Of a stretch of 64,000 nt of DNA, positions 10,100 to 18,738 are shown piece after piece. A program made the translations under genes and the position numbers. Below the pieces are notes generated by a model that saw only the letters and a program-made list of their open reading frames with translations, had not been told where the DNA came from and did no database searches. The stretch comes from Microbacterium mitrae (GTDB taxonomy: Bacteria; Actinomycetota; Actinomycetes; Actinomycetales; Microbacteriaceae). The DNA is taken from assembly GCF_008017445.1 (NCBI RefSeq), contig NZ_VRSW01000001.1:1419110-1483109 (forward strand), read 5' to 3'. Every line of letters begins with the position of its first letter. Position 1 is the first letter of the stretch.

Positions 10100-11866
10100 A
10101 TGCCGGAGAAGATTGCACTGCGAGAGGCGCTTATCGCGCAAGCGCTCGCGAAACTGCCATGGCAGGTTCGCGTCGCGATCGCCGCCGTCGCCATCGTTGC
10201 GGGCGTGCTGATCATTGGTCGCCCAACCCTGTCGCTCGACGTGCTCGCCATGGTGATTGGCGTTGGCGCCATCACCGAGGGCGTGCTGGCGCTGTGGCAT
10301 ACCCCCGCAAGCGTGCGGTGGCGACTCATCACCGCAACGGCGTGGATCACCGTTGGCATCATCGTGCTGCAAGCGCAGTGGCTGACGGTGCTGGCGTTGA
10401 CGGTGCTCGTCGGTATCGGACTCGTCGCGGTTGGCGCGTATCGCATCTATCGCGCCGTGCGCTCTGACGAAGCGCTTGACGAGAAGATCGCCTCGATCAC
10501 CATCGCGGTGGCGACCATTCTGTTTGGCGTTGTCGCGTTCTTTTGGCGCGACATCTCCCTGGTCGTGCTCTCCGTCGTTTTCGGAGCGTGGCTCGTCATC
10601 ACCGGCATCGATGCCGGGTGGCGCGCCCTTCCGCGCAATCGCCGCGAAAAGGAGCGAAAGCGCCGCACCGGTTGGCGCCGCTTTGGCCGCTCGATCGTTG
10701 CGCTCGTCACGGTGTCGGCGGCCGTGCTTGCCGTCGGTATCACCGTCGTACAAACGGGCCCCGTCACCGTGACCGATACCTTCTACGCGGCGCCTCGTAA
10801 TGTGCCCGACGAGCCGGGCCGCCTCATTCAGTACGAGCCGATAACCGAGGGGATCCCCGGCGGCGCCGTGGGGTTCCGCTTTCTCTATACGACGCAGGCG
10901 AGCGACGGAACCATTGACGTCGCGAGTGCGATTGCCATTTCGCCGGACGATGATGAAACGCATCCGTCTGTCACGTGGGCGCACTCCACCACCGGCATCA
11001 CGCGCCCGTGCGCACCGTCGCTGCAGCCTGATCCGTTTCGTTCGGGCGGAATGTTCGCGGCGCGCCACATCATCAAGAACGGCTGGGCGCTCATCGCGCC
11101 GGACTATGTGGGCCTCGGCACCGCGGGCGAGCACCCCTACCTGATCGGCGAAGACAGCGGCCGCGCCGTGCTTGACGCCACGCGCGCCGCCTACTCCATC
11201 ATCGAACTGCGCATCAGCCGCACCACGGTGCTGTGGGGGCACTCGCAGGGCGGGCATGCCGCGCTGTGGGCCTCGTCGATTGCCGCGGAGTATGCGCCGC
11301 AACTCGATGTTCGCGGCGTGGCGGCGATCAGCCCGGTGAGCGATCTCACGTCGCTGGTCAGCACGATGGACTCGGTGACCGGGGGCATGGTGTTCGCGTC
11401 ATTTGTGTTGCACGCCTACGAGCAGCACTATGACGACATTCAAATGGCCGACTATTTGCGACCCGGAACCATCAGCGCCGCCCGCGACATTCCCTCGCGT
11501 TGTTTGGATGGGCCCGGTAGCTGGCGCAGTGCGCTGGTCGTTGCGACGCGGCTGGCCGATCCGTCGCTGTTTCGAATCGACCCCCGAACCGGGCCACTCG
11601 GCGAGCGGCTGCGCGAAAACATTCCGCAGCCGAGCCAGGAGATTCCGTTGCTGATCGTGGCGGGCAGCGCCGATCCGCTCATCAAACCCAGCGTGCAAAG
11701 CGGCTATGTTGCCTCGCTGTGCGCCACAAAGACACCCCTCGCCTATCGCACCATCCCCGACGCCGACCACATCAGCATGCTCTACGGCAACAGCGAATTC
11801 TTGCCCTCGTTGCTGTCATGGACGGGCAATCGCTTCTTGCAGCTGCCGGCAAAGACCACCTGTTAG
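10100..11866 (+). CDS. HdeD-like membrane domain fused to secretory lipase domain
   Basis: This 588-residue two-domain protein has two parts. Residues about 18-175 contain six hydrophobic segments typical of HdeD/DUF308 membrane proteins. After a basic linker (178-196) and one more membrane segment, residues about 225-585 form an alpha/beta hydrolase of the secretory lipase type. That part has the nucleophile elbow GHSQGG with Ser382, a late VAGSADPLIKP acid segment and the DADHISML histidine. The topology suggests an extracytoplasmic, membrane-tethered lipase or esterase. The ATG at 10100 follows GGGAGG by seven bases. The stop codon lies inside an 18-bp tandem duplication. The substrate is unknown. 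Confidence 0.85.
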   Translation: MPEKIALREALIAQALAKLPWQVRVAIAAVAIVAGVLIIGRPTLSLDVLAMVIGVGAITEGVLALWHTPASVRWRLITATAWITVGIIVLQAQWLTVLALTVLVGIGLVAVGAYRIYRAVRSDEALDEKIASITIAVATILFGVVAFFWRDISLVVLSVVFGAWLVITGIDAGWRALPRNRREKERKRRTGWRRFGRSIVALVTVSAAVLAVGITVVQTGPVTVTDTFYAAPRNVPDEPGRLIQYEPITEGIPGGAVGFRFLYTTQASDGTIDVASAIAISPDDDETHPSVTWAHSTTGITRPCAPSLQPDPFRSGGMFAARHIIKNGWALIAPDYVGLGTAGEHPYLIGEDSGRAVLDATRAAYSIIELRISRTTVLWGHSQGGHAALWASSIAAEYAPQLDVRGVAAISPVSDLTSLVSTMDSVTGGMVFASFVLHAYEQHYDDIQMADYLRPGTISAARDIPSRCLDGPGSWRSALVVATRLADPSLFRIDPRTGPLGERLRENIPQPSQEIPLLIVAGSADPLIKPSVQSGYVASLCATKTPLAYRTIPDADHISMLYGNSEFLPSLLSWTGNRFLQLPAKTTC

Positions 11867-11892
11867 CGGCGCTCCACCTGTTAGCGGCGCTC
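11857..11892. repeat. 18-bp perfect tandem duplication spanning stop codons
   Basis: CACCTGTTAGCGGCGCTC is repeated head to tail. The first copy holds the TAG of the lipase gene, and the second holds the TAA (as TTA) of the convergent SDR gene. Confidence 0.95.
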
Positions 11893-12618
11893 AACGCGCG
11901 GGCGTACCCACAACTCGGTGAGTTGCGTGTCGGCGGGCGCATCGATGGCGTGACGAATGGAGCGCGCAACGGTCGCAGGGTCAAGGCGGTCGCCAGCCGC
12001 GCTGTCGTCGGGGAGTCCGTCCATCCGATAGGCGCCGACCGTGGCCGTTGGGCCCGGGGCTACGGTGGTGACGCGCACGCCGTCGCCGGCAAGTTCCAGC
12101 CGCAGGCTGTCGGTGTAGCCCTGCAGCGCATACTTCGATGACGCGTAGGCGATGTGGTGTGGCACGGGGTTGCGGGAGGCGCCGGAACCCGTAAAAACGA
12201 TGGTTCCGCGCGCTGTTGTGAGCAGGGGCAACAGCAATCGAGTGAGATTGGCCGGCGCGACCACGTTGAGGTCAAGCATGTCGCGAAACTGCTCGGGGGT
12301 GAGGGTGGCGCCCGAGGTGCGGAACATCACAGCGGCGTTGTTGACCAGCGCGTCCAAGCGCGGCAGGTCGGCCACGGCTTCGGCCACGGCGGCGAAGTCG
12401 GTGAGATCAACGGCGACCGCGATCACCGCTCCTGGGCGCGAGGCCGCGACCACCTGTTCCAGCCGCTCGGCATTGCGAGCGACTGCGATCACCAGGTGAT
12501 CGGCGGCGAGGTCGATAACCGTCGCCGCGCCAATGCCGCTGGATGCCCCGGTCACCAGCACGACGGGTTCCGTCGATGCCGCGATTGCGGTGCGCGTTTC
12601 TGGACTCAAGCTGGTCAT
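11881..12618 (-). CDS. Short-chain dehydrogenase/reductase
   Basis: This classical SDR of 245 residues is an NAD(P)-dependent oxidoreductase of unknown substrate. It has the cofactor motif TGASSGIG near residue 23, NNAAV in the middle, a catalytic serine in FTGSGAS, and the YASSK catalytic Tyr-Lys pair. The ATG at 12618 and a GTG at 12624 share a GGAGG ribosome binding site; either could be used. It runs in the same direction as the quinone-oxidoreductase-like gene upstream, with a 58-nt gap, so the two may be cotranscribed. Confidence 0.9.
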   Translation of the reverse strand: MTSLSPETRTAIAASTEPVVLVTGASSGIGAATVIDLAADHLVIAVARNAERLEQVVAASRPGAVIAVAVDLTDFAAVAEAVADLPRLDALVNNAAVMFRTSGATLTPEQFRDMLDLNVVAPANLTRLLLPLLTTARGTIVFTGSGASRNPVPHHIAYASSKYALQGYTDSLRLELAGDGVRVTTVAPGPTATVGAYRMDGLPDDSAAGDRLDPATVARSIRHAIDAPADTQLTELWVRPRVERR

Positions 12619-12676
12619 GCTCACGGTGCCTCCATTGTTCCCTTCGACGCTACCGGGCGCCGCGGGTCGCTGGCGA

Positions 12677-13621
12677 TCACACGTCGTTGGAGTCTGGCAC
12701 GAGCGCGACCTTGCCTCCGGCGCGGCCGGCCATCACCAGTTCGAGCGCCTCGACCGCTTGGCGCAGCAAGAACGTCTCCGACACCGGAACCACCAAGTCG
12801 CCAGCGCCCGCCAGGTCGACGAGCTCGCCGCGCACGCTGTCGCGACAGGCGGCGCTTTCTGCCTGATTGCCGCCAATCGCTTGAAAACCGGCGTCGCGTG
12901 CCGCGGCGGTGCCTACGATCGTCACCAGGCGTGAGTGGTCTCCGGCGATTGCGTTGGTGACGGCGAGATCGTCGTCGCGCCCCGACGCGTCAAACACCGC
13001 GGCGATCGGCTCGCCCGCCGCGAGCGCAATGCGCTCGGCCAGACCTTCGCCGCGCTCGACGGCGACCCCGCCGAATCGGGTGACTTCTGAGCCGCGGCCC
13101 ACGCCGCACACGCCGATCACGCGAATGGAACGCGAGCGTGCAATCTGCAAGAACAGCGCACCGACGGCGCCAGAGGCACCGAAGAAGACCACGGTCTCGC
13201 CCGCCTGCACGCTCGCCACCCGCAACATGTCGGCAGCGGTCGCGCCAACCAGAAGAAGATTGGCCGCCTCAAGCACTCCGAGCGCTTCTGGCCGCGCAAA
13301 CACAGTTTCGGCGGGAACCGTCACAACCGAGGCGTAGCCGCCGGAGACCCGAAAGGCGAGCACGGCATCACCAACGACGCCACCCCCTGAGGCGATCTCC
13401 GTCTCCGGGCCAATGGCTGTGATGGTTCCGGCGATCTCGTAGCCAATGTCCACCGGAAAGTCGGTCGCACGTTGGGCGTGTTTGAGGTCGGCGGGGTTCA
13501 CGCCCGAGGCCTGAACGGTGATCGTCACCTCGCCCCGAGCGGGCTCGCCCACCTCTTTCTCGACAAACTGAAAATCGGCGAGGCCGCCCGGTCCGGTGGC
13601 AATCCAGTGGTGTGCGCGCAT
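12677..13621 (-). CDS. Zinc-independent alcohol dehydrogenase/quinone oxidoreductase (MDR)
   Basis: This 314-residue medium-chain dehydrogenase/reductase has a GroES-like N-terminal domain (ASGVNPADLKHAQ) and a Rossmann domain with VVFFGASGAVGALFLQIAR, as in NADPH:quinone reductases. The zinc-binding cysteines of alcohol dehydrogenases are absent. The ATG at 13621 lies 6 nt after TAGCCT, so the transcript is probably leaderless. It is a cytosolic redox enzyme; its substrate cannot be read from the sequence. Confidence 0.9.
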   Translation of the reverse strand: MRAHHWIATGPGGLADFQFVEKEVGEPARGEVTITVQASGVNPADLKHAQRATDFPVDIGYEIAGTITAIGPETEIASGGGVVGDAVLAFRVSGGYASVVTVPAETVFARPEALGVLEAANLLLVGATAADMLRVASVQAGETVVFFGASGAVGALFLQIARSRSIRVIGVCGVGRGSEVTRFGGVAVERGEGLAERIALAAGEPIAAVFDASGRDDDLAVTNAIAGDHSRLVTIVGTAAARDAGFQAIGGNQAESAACRDSVRGELVDLAGAGDLVVPVSETFLLRQAVEALELVMAGRAGGKVALVPDSNDV

Positions 13622-13627
13622 GCCGCC

Positions 13628-13633
13628 AGGCTA
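13628..13633 (-). promoter_or_regulatory. -10 hexamer TAGCCT, leaderless start
   Basis: TAGCCT is followed by 6 nt and then the ATG of the quinone-oxidoreductase-like gene, which places the expected transcription start at the start codon. Confidence 0.65.
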
Positions 13634-13651
13634 CGTGGTGCACCCGATCTT

Positions 13652-13678
13652 CTCTAGGGTGAAATGAGTAGCCTAGAG
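13652..13678. promoter_or_regulatory. Candidate operator: inverted repeat over -10 of the NrtR-like gene
   Basis: CTCTAGG (13652-13658) and CCTAGAG (13672-13678) form a dyad with arms about two helical turns apart. The right arm overlaps a TAGCCT -10 hexamer (13669-13674) directed at the NUDIX/NrtR-like gene. Autoregulation is inferred. Confidence 0.45.
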
Positions 13679-13726
13679 TGTGAGAAAAAATGCACCGACG
13701 GGTGCGTCGCGCACGAAGGAGCACCC

Positions 13727-14380
13727 ATGACAGACCTGCTTTCGGTGGTCAGTGTCGATGTGCTGTGCCTGAGCTACGACCCGCAGGGGGAGCACATTCG
13801 CCTTGGCTTGGTGCGCCGCGACTCTGAGCCGTACCCTGGCGAGCTGGCGCTCCCCGGTGTCACAATGCGTGCCGGCGAACGCCTCGATGGCGCAGCTCAC
13901 CGGGCCATCGCCAAGCTCACCCCGTTGCCGCCGCTCGCACTCGGGCAGTTGCGCACCTTCGATGAGCCCAGCCGCGACCCGCGCGGACCCAGCCTCTCCA
14001 TTGCGATGTGGGCGATCGTCGCGCAGCTTCCCGACGGCATCCCACTCGATGAGATTCCCCCACTCGCTTTCGATCACTCGCAGATCGTTGAGAACTGCCG
14101 CCCCATTTTGGGCAAGCTCATGCTCGATGACCTCGACTTCACGCGGGCGATTCTGCCCTCCCCGTTTCTCACGACCGACGCGCGCGCCATCCTGCGCACT
14201 CTGACCGGCGAAGACCCCCACATGGGTAACCTCAATCGAGCGCTCGACGCGCTGCCCGGTGTGGTCAAGTCAACCTCCGATGCCGCCGACACGGTTGCCG
14301 GCGCATGGAGCGGAACCACCGGGTCGCGTCGCGGCGCCAGCCGCGGCCGCCCACCGGTAGAACGCATCTTCGTCGGGTAG
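13727..14380 (+). CDS. Degenerate NUDIX-domain protein, NrtR-like regulator candidate
   Basis: The 217-residue product starts with a NUDIX fold, but its NUDIX box (about 44-67) is degenerate. The box keeps E51 and R59, while the catalytic glutamates are replaced by A60, K63 and L64. The C-terminal part (about 145-217) resembles the winged helix of NrtR-type regulators, including the closing GRPPVERIFV that parallels their GRPAxLYRF end. The best reading is a NUDIX-derived sensor and transcription factor and not a hydrolase. The ATG at 13727 has AAGGAG seven bases upstream. A dyad overlaps its promoter. No NAD biosynthesis gene is in the window. Confidence 0.7.
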   Translation: MTDLLSVVSVDVLCLSYDPQGEHIRLGLVRRDSEPYPGELALPGVTMRAGERLDGAAHRAIAKLTPLPPLALGQLRTFDEPSRDPRGPSLSIAMWAIVAQLPDGIPLDEIPPLAFDHSQIVENCRPILGKLMLDDLDFTRAILPSPFLTTDARAILRTLTGEDPHMGNLNRALDALPGVVKSTSDAADTVAGAWSGTTGSRRGASRGRPPVERIFVG

Positions 14381-14480
14381 GGCCAACCGGGTGCCGCCTC
14401 GGCGGCGCGGCGATGGTTCCGTGGCGCGGCGATAACTGCCCTTTCACCCTCGGACGCCCGCCGAAGGTTCCGGGTCGCAG

Positions 14481-14782
14481 CGTTGGTTCCGGCAACGCAA
14501 CCGTTATGCACGATTCAAAACCGTATGCAGGAAAAATTTGCCTCACCAGCCCCACCAGTCACACCAGTCACACCGCATCGTGCATAACGGTCGTTGTGCG
14601 GAACGGTCGGAACGAGCAGAGCGCGGAACCCTGCGCAACCTCCGAGGCCGCCGTTGGTTCCGGGGCGCGCCGTTGGTTCCGGCAACGCAACCGTTATGCA
14701 CGATTCAAAACCGTATGCAGGAAAAATTTGCCTCACCAGCCCCACCAATCACACCAGTCACACCGCATCGTGCATAACGGTC
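14481..14782. repeat. Two copies of a 112-bp repeat containing a 92-bp inverted-repeat element
   Basis: Positions 14481-14592 recur at 14671-14782 with one difference (G14558 versus A14748). In each copy ACCGTTATGCACGAT (14500-14514; 14690-14704) pairs with ATCGTGCATAACGGT (14577-14591; 14767-14781). The 62-nt interior carries two AGTCACACC-like 9-mers. The 633-bp gap between the NrtR-like and stress-protein genes holds no credible gene; these repeats account for about half of it. Confidence 0.93.
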
Positions 14783-15013
14783 ATGTTTGCGGGTTGGGGG
14801 TGGTGGGGAAACGGGTTGAGCACATTCAGCGGCAACGCACATTCATCGGAGAGCGACCCTGAGGGATCAATGGCGACGGCCGGAGAAATCGTGAGTCGAG
14901 CACGCCGTGCCAGCCGATCGTTCCGAGAATAAACACGGCGAAGTCTCTGGCTGAGCGGGCAAACTCTGCATACGCTGACAGTGTTGCTACTTCGCTTCGA
15001 GAACGGAACCGTC

Positions 15014-15853
15014 ATGGCTGGCAAGATTGTCGTCGCACTCACCGATTCTGAGGCGGGCCGCCGCGCTCTCGCCTGGGCTGAGAAGCGCGCCCTACAGCGC
15101 CACCAGAGCCTGTACCTATTGACCGTTGTTGGCGGCGCTACCGGCACGGTCGGCGAAGGCCGGCTGCTCGACGCCGCCGTCGCAAACGCTGAGGCGTATG
15201 TAGATGGTGAGGCTGAGCGCCTGCGCGGCGCGGGAATTGTGGTCGAAACCGAGGTGCGCCAGGGCAACCCGGTTGCGCACATCTCCAGCGCAACCCAGGG
15301 CGCCGCGCTGCTGGTTATCGGCAGCGACTTTCATGATGGTTCCGGTCGTCGCCGCGGGCTGCACGGCGTGCGTATCGTCGCAGCCGCCTCGTGCCCGACG
15401 GTCGTCGTTGGCGCATCGGTCAATGAAGACGGCCGCTCCGGCGTTGTCGTTGGTGTCGATGGCTCGGAGATTTCGGAGGCGGCGCTGAAGTTTGCCGCAG
15501 CCGAAGCCGATCGCCTGGGTGAGCCGCTGGTGGTGGTGAGTGTTTGGACGCCAGTGCAGGTTCCGCACATGCCGTTGCTTGACAACGACGAATATCTGCG
15601 CAGCATGCAATCCATCACCGAAGAAATGCAGTCACTGGCCCTCGCCGGCCTGTCGCAGGATTACCCCGATCTCGAGATTCGGCGTGAAGTGTTGAGCGGG
15701 TATCCGTCGCACGCGATCTCCGACCGTGCAGAGACGGCGCGTCTCACCGTTGTCGGCTCACATGGTCGCGGCGCGCTGGCCCGGTTCTTGCTCGGCTCGG
15801 TGAGCCACGAGATTCTGTTGAACCTGACCTCCCCCACCGCCATCGTTCGCTGA
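15014..15853 (+). CDS. Tandem universal stress protein (two UspA domains)
   Basis: This cytosolic stress-response protein of 279 residues has two UspA domains. The first (about 1-135) begins KIVVALTDSEAGRRALAWA and ends near PTVVVGAS. The second (about 140-279) begins GVVVGVDGSEISEAALKFA and ends with the ATP-loop-like GSHGRGALARFLLGSVSHEIL. Such tandem proteins bind ATP and are common in actinobacterial dormancy and redox responses. The ATG at 15014 is chosen over an upstream GTG at 14981. The stop codon is embedded in a hairpin. Confidence 0.92.
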   Translation: MAGKIVVALTDSEAGRRALAWAEKRALQRHQSLYLLTVVGGATGTVGEGRLLDAAVANAEAYVDGEAERLRGAGIVVETEVRQGNPVAHISSATQGAALLVIGSDFHDGSGRRRGLHGVRIVAAASCPTVVVGASVNEDGRSGVVVGVDGSEISEAALKFAAAEADRLGEPLVVVSVWTPVQVPHMPLLDNDEYLRSMQSITEEMQSLALAGLSQDYPDLEIRREVLSGYPSHAISDRAETARLTVVGSHGRGALARFLLGSVSHEILLNLTSPTAIVR

Positions 15854-15879
15854 CGCCTGCCCCTCGGGGTTTTGCGTCA
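15851..15879 (+). terminator. Hairpin overlapping the stress-protein stop codon
   Basis: TGACGC (15851-15856, whose TGA is the stop codon) pairs with GCGTCA (15874-15879), and an inner CCCC/GGGG stem sits within. It is followed closely by the promoter of the acyl-CoA ligase. Confidence 0.55.
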
Positions 15880-15887
15880 TTCGGGCG

Positions 15888-15893
15888 TAGCCT
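15888..15893 (+). promoter_or_regulatory. -10 hexamer TAGCCT, leaderless start
   Basis: TAGCCT is followed by 6 nt and the ATG of the acyl-CoA ligase at 15900. Confidence 0.65.
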
Positions 15894-15899
15894 AGAACG

Positions 15900-17627
15900 A
15901 TGCAATTGAATGAACAGCGCGAATGGAACAGGTTCTACGCCGAGGGTTCGCCCATCGACATTGAACTGCCCACCGGATCGCTGAGCGACCTCCTCGATGA
16001 GCGCGTCGCTCAGTATGCCGGCAATGACGCGATCGCGTTCTTCGGCAAGGCGCTGTCATACCGCGAGCTGGGCGACCGCGTTGCCCGCGTTGCTGAAGGG
16101 TTGCGCACCCTCGGTGTGAAGCAGGGCGACCGGGTTGCGCTGGTCATGCCGAACGCGCCGCAACACGTCATCGCGTTCTACGCCGTGCTGCGGCTCGGCG
16201 CCATTGTGGTCGAGCACAACCCGCTGTACACGCACGATGAGCTTGAGGTGCAGTTTCGCGACCACGGCGCCCAGATTGTGATCGCGTGGGACAAGGTCGC
16301 GCCGCTGATTCAGTCGCTGCCCGCAGACCTGGGCATCGGAACCATCGTCGCGGTGAACATCACAACCGCGATGCCGCGCGCCATGCGCTTGGCACTCGCG
16401 CTGCCCATCGCGAAGGCCAAGGAGTCGCGCAACAAGCTCACCGCGTCCGCGCCCGGAACGGTGAGCTTCACGACCCTCGAACGCTCCCGCCCGCTGGACT
16501 CCGCGCACCCGCGCCCCGTCGTCACCGACGTCGCGTGCCTGCAGTACACGTCCGGAACCACGGGCAGCCCCAAGGGCGCCATCATCACGCACGGCAACCT
16601 GTGGGCAAACGCTCGCCAGGGCAAGGCGTGGATGCCCAACTTCTTGCCAGGCAAGGGGTCAATCTACGGCCTGCTGCCGATGTTCCACTCTTTCGGTGTG
16701 CTGCTCTCGGTGATTTATGCCGTCGAGACGGGCTCACGGGCGGTGCTGTTTCCGACGTTTGACCCGGAGCTCGTTTCGCAAGCCGCGAAGAAGTTTCCGC
16801 CCACGTTTATTCCGGCCGTGCCGCCCATGTTTGACCGACTGGCGCGCGTTGCCCGCGACGGCAACCTAGATCTCTCGCAGGTGGTGTACTCAATTTCTGG
16901 CGCCATGACGTTGACGCCCGCGGTGGTCAATCGGTGGGAGTCGGTTGCCGGCTCCATGCTCAACGAGGGGTATGGCCTCACCGAGACGAGCCCCGTCGCG
17001 CTTGCCAATCCGTTTGATGAAAACACCCGCAAGATCGGCACGATCGGCATTCCGTTTCCCTCCACCGACATCAAGGTCGTTGACCCCAACCAGCCGACGG
17101 TCGAAGTTGCGCTCGGCGAGGTGGGCGAGCTGCTGATCGCCGGGCCTCAGGTGTTTCAGGGGTATTGGAACCGCCCAGAAGAGACTGCAGCGACGCTGCT
17201 CGAGGGTGGCTGGTTGCGCACAGGTGACCTCGTGGTGCAAGACGAGGATGGCTTCATGACGGTGGTTGACCGCAAGAAGGAGCTCATCATCACGGGTGGC
17301 TTCAACGTTTCGCCGAGCGAAGTAGAACGCGTGATGAACGCGGTCGACGGCGTTGCCGAGACGGCGGTCGTCGGTATTCCTCGTGGGGGCGGCGCCGAAG
17401 TCGTCACCGCTGTCGTGATTTTGGAAGAGGGCGCAACCCTCGACGAGGATGCCCTGCGCCAGGCGGCGCGAGAACACCTCGCCGAGTACAAGCGCCCCAC
17501 GAGCTACGTGGTGTGGGAAGAGCTGCCCAAGTCTCTCATCGGCAAGGTGTTGCGCCGCATCGTGCGCGAGACCCTGATCGCCGACCGCAAGGCGACCCGC
17601 GCGGTCGTTGCCGACGACACCGAGTAG
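15900..17627 (+). CDS. Long-chain fatty acid-CoA ligase (AMP-binding)
   Basis: This 575-residue ANL-superfamily enzyme activates fatty acids to acyl-CoA via acyl-AMP. The core motifs are present: the P-loop-like YTSGTTGSPKGAIITH (about 218-233), GYGLTETSPV, the hinge LRTGDLVVQDEDGF and VDRKKELIITGGFNVSP, and the C-terminal catalytic lysine region KSLIGKVLRR. The start follows a TAGCCT hexamer by 6 nt, with no ribosome binding site, so translation is probably leaderless. Substrate chain length is inferred from overall similarity only. Confidence 0.93.
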   Translation: MQLNEQREWNRFYAEGSPIDIELPTGSLSDLLDERVAQYAGNDAIAFFGKALSYRELGDRVARVAEGLRTLGVKQGDRVALVMPNAPQHVIAFYAVLRLGAIVVEHNPLYTHDELEVQFRDHGAQIVIAWDKVAPLIQSLPADLGIGTIVAVNITTAMPRAMRLALALPIAKAKESRNKLTASAPGTVSFTTLERSRPLDSAHPRPVVTDVACLQYTSGTTGSPKGAIITHGNLWANARQGKAWMPNFLPGKGSIYGLLPMFHSFGVLLSVIYAVETGSRAVLFPTFDPELVSQAAKKFPPTFIPAVPPMFDRLARVARDGNLDLSQVVYSISGAMTLTPAVVNRWESVAGSMLNEGYGLTETSPVALANPFDENTRKIGTIGIPFPSTDIKVVDPNQPTVEVALGEVGELLIAGPQVFQGYWNRPEETAATLLEGGWLRTGDLVVQDEDGFMTVVDRKKELIITGGFNVSPSEVERVMNAVDGVAETAVVGIPRGGGAEVVTAVVILEEGATLDEDALRQAAREHLAEYKRPTSYVVWEELPKSLIGKVLRRIVRETLIADRKATRAVVADDTE

Positions 17628-17663
17628 CGCCCTGGGCAACGCAGAGTAGCGCCCTGGGCAACG
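17622..17663. repeat. 20-bp duplication carrying the ligase stop codon, period 22
   Basis: GAGTAGCGCCCTGGGCAACG occurs at 17622-17641 and 17644-17663. The first copy contains the TAG stop of the acyl-CoA ligase. Confidence 0.95.
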
Positions 17664-17686
17664 TTTGTGCGAGAGCTACGCGCGGT

Positions 17687-18586
17687 CTAAAACTCCGCGA
17701 TGATGAGCTTTTTCATGCCCATCATGTGTTCGTAGGCGCCCGGGCGCTTCATCAGTTCGCCCATGTTTTCTGGCACAACCTGCCAGCTCACGCCCCACGG
17801 GTCGACCAGCCAGCCGCATTGTTCCTGACCCGGATCTGACGACAGGGCTTCCCACACGTCGTCGATCTCAGCCTGGTCTGCTGCCTGCACCGAGAGTGAA
17901 ATGGCGGGGGTGAAGGGATTGTGGCCGCCGGAACCATCGTCCATCATCGAGAACCACTGCTCACCGATGCGAAACTCACCAAACATGATGCTGCCGGCGG
18001 GCGCCGCACCTGACGGTTCGGGGTACTCCGCGATCATGCCGATTTCGGCATCGTCGAACGTTGAAACGTAGTGCGCTGCGGCTTCGCGCGCCTGCCCGAC
18101 GACATCGCCCGAGAACATCGACTGCGGAATGATGAATGGACGCGGCCATCCCTCTGGGTCGCTCAGCATCAGTTGCCAGCTCACGCCGTAGCGATCCTGT
18201 ACCCAGCCGTACCGCTTGCTCCAGTCGTATTCGTCGATGTCCATCAACGCGGTTCCGCCATCCGCAAGAGCAGCCCACAGTGCGTCCATGCGGGCGCGTG
18301 CCGCGGCTTCATCGCCGCCGAACATCAGCGGGTCAAAGTTGAGCATGAAGGAAATCGACGGATTGGGTCGAAACTCGGGGCCGGCGTTGATGAAGTTGAA
18401 CGTGTACCCGCCGATCTCGAGCTCGGCGGTGAGCACCTTGCCTGCAAACGATGCCTGCCAGTCGGGAACCTGCTCGGGATAGCGGGAGGTGACCGTGCTG
18501 GTTGCGTCGTCGAAGATCGACGCGTAGTACTCGCCGGCCTCCTGCGCGTTGTGGTCAAACCAGATGTTGGGAATGATCTTCTGCAT
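17687..18586 (-). CDS. Tandem VOC/PhnB-like protein
   Basis: This 299-residue cytosolic protein has two PhnB/3-demethylubiquinone methyltransferase-like VOC domains. The first (about 1-150) starts MQKIIPNIWFDHNAQEAGEYY and contains RYGVSWQLM. The second (about 155-299) has DPWGVSWQVVP. Proteins of this type fold like glyoxalases and may bind small ligands or metals; their enzymatic role is usually unknown. The ATG at 18586 has an AAGGAG site. The longer upstream frame is the antisense of a regulatory region and was discarded. Confidence 0.88.
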   Translation of the reverse strand: MQKIIPNIWFDHNAQEAGEYYASIFDDATSTVTSRYPEQVPDWQASFAGKVLTAELEIGGYTFNFINAGPEFRPNPSISFMLNFDPLMFGGDEAAARARMDALWAALADGGTALMDIDEYDWSKRYGWVQDRYGVSWQLMLSDPEGWPRPFIIPQSMFSGDVVGQAREAAAHYVSTFDDAEIGMIAEYPEPSGAAPAGSIMFGEFRIGEQWFSMMDDGSGGHNPFTPAISLSVQAADQAEIDDVWEALSSDPGQEQCGWLVDPWGVSWQVVPENMGELMKRPGAYEHMMGMKKLIIAEF

Positions 18587-18726
18587 CGTGCTCTCCTTGT
18601 GCCGCCGACCCCACCTACTGTGCGCCGGAATCGCCTGGCACGCAACCCCCTGTGACAGCTCCATGTTCGGCGTTGCAAATAGCGCCTCACATGGACCAAT
18701 CGCTGTACACGGCTTCGACCCCTCGA

Positions 18727-18732
18727 TAGGTT
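18727..18732 (+). promoter_or_regulatory. -10 hexamer TAGGTT, leaderless start
   Basis: TAGGTT is followed by 6 nt and the ATG of the peptidase E gene at 18739. Confidence 0.6.
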
Positions 18733-18738
18733 GTGGAC

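Noticed and set aside
14305..14862. 185-codon frame through the 14.5-kb repeats
   Set aside because: It encodes two copies of the same repeat-derived peptide and has no start signal.
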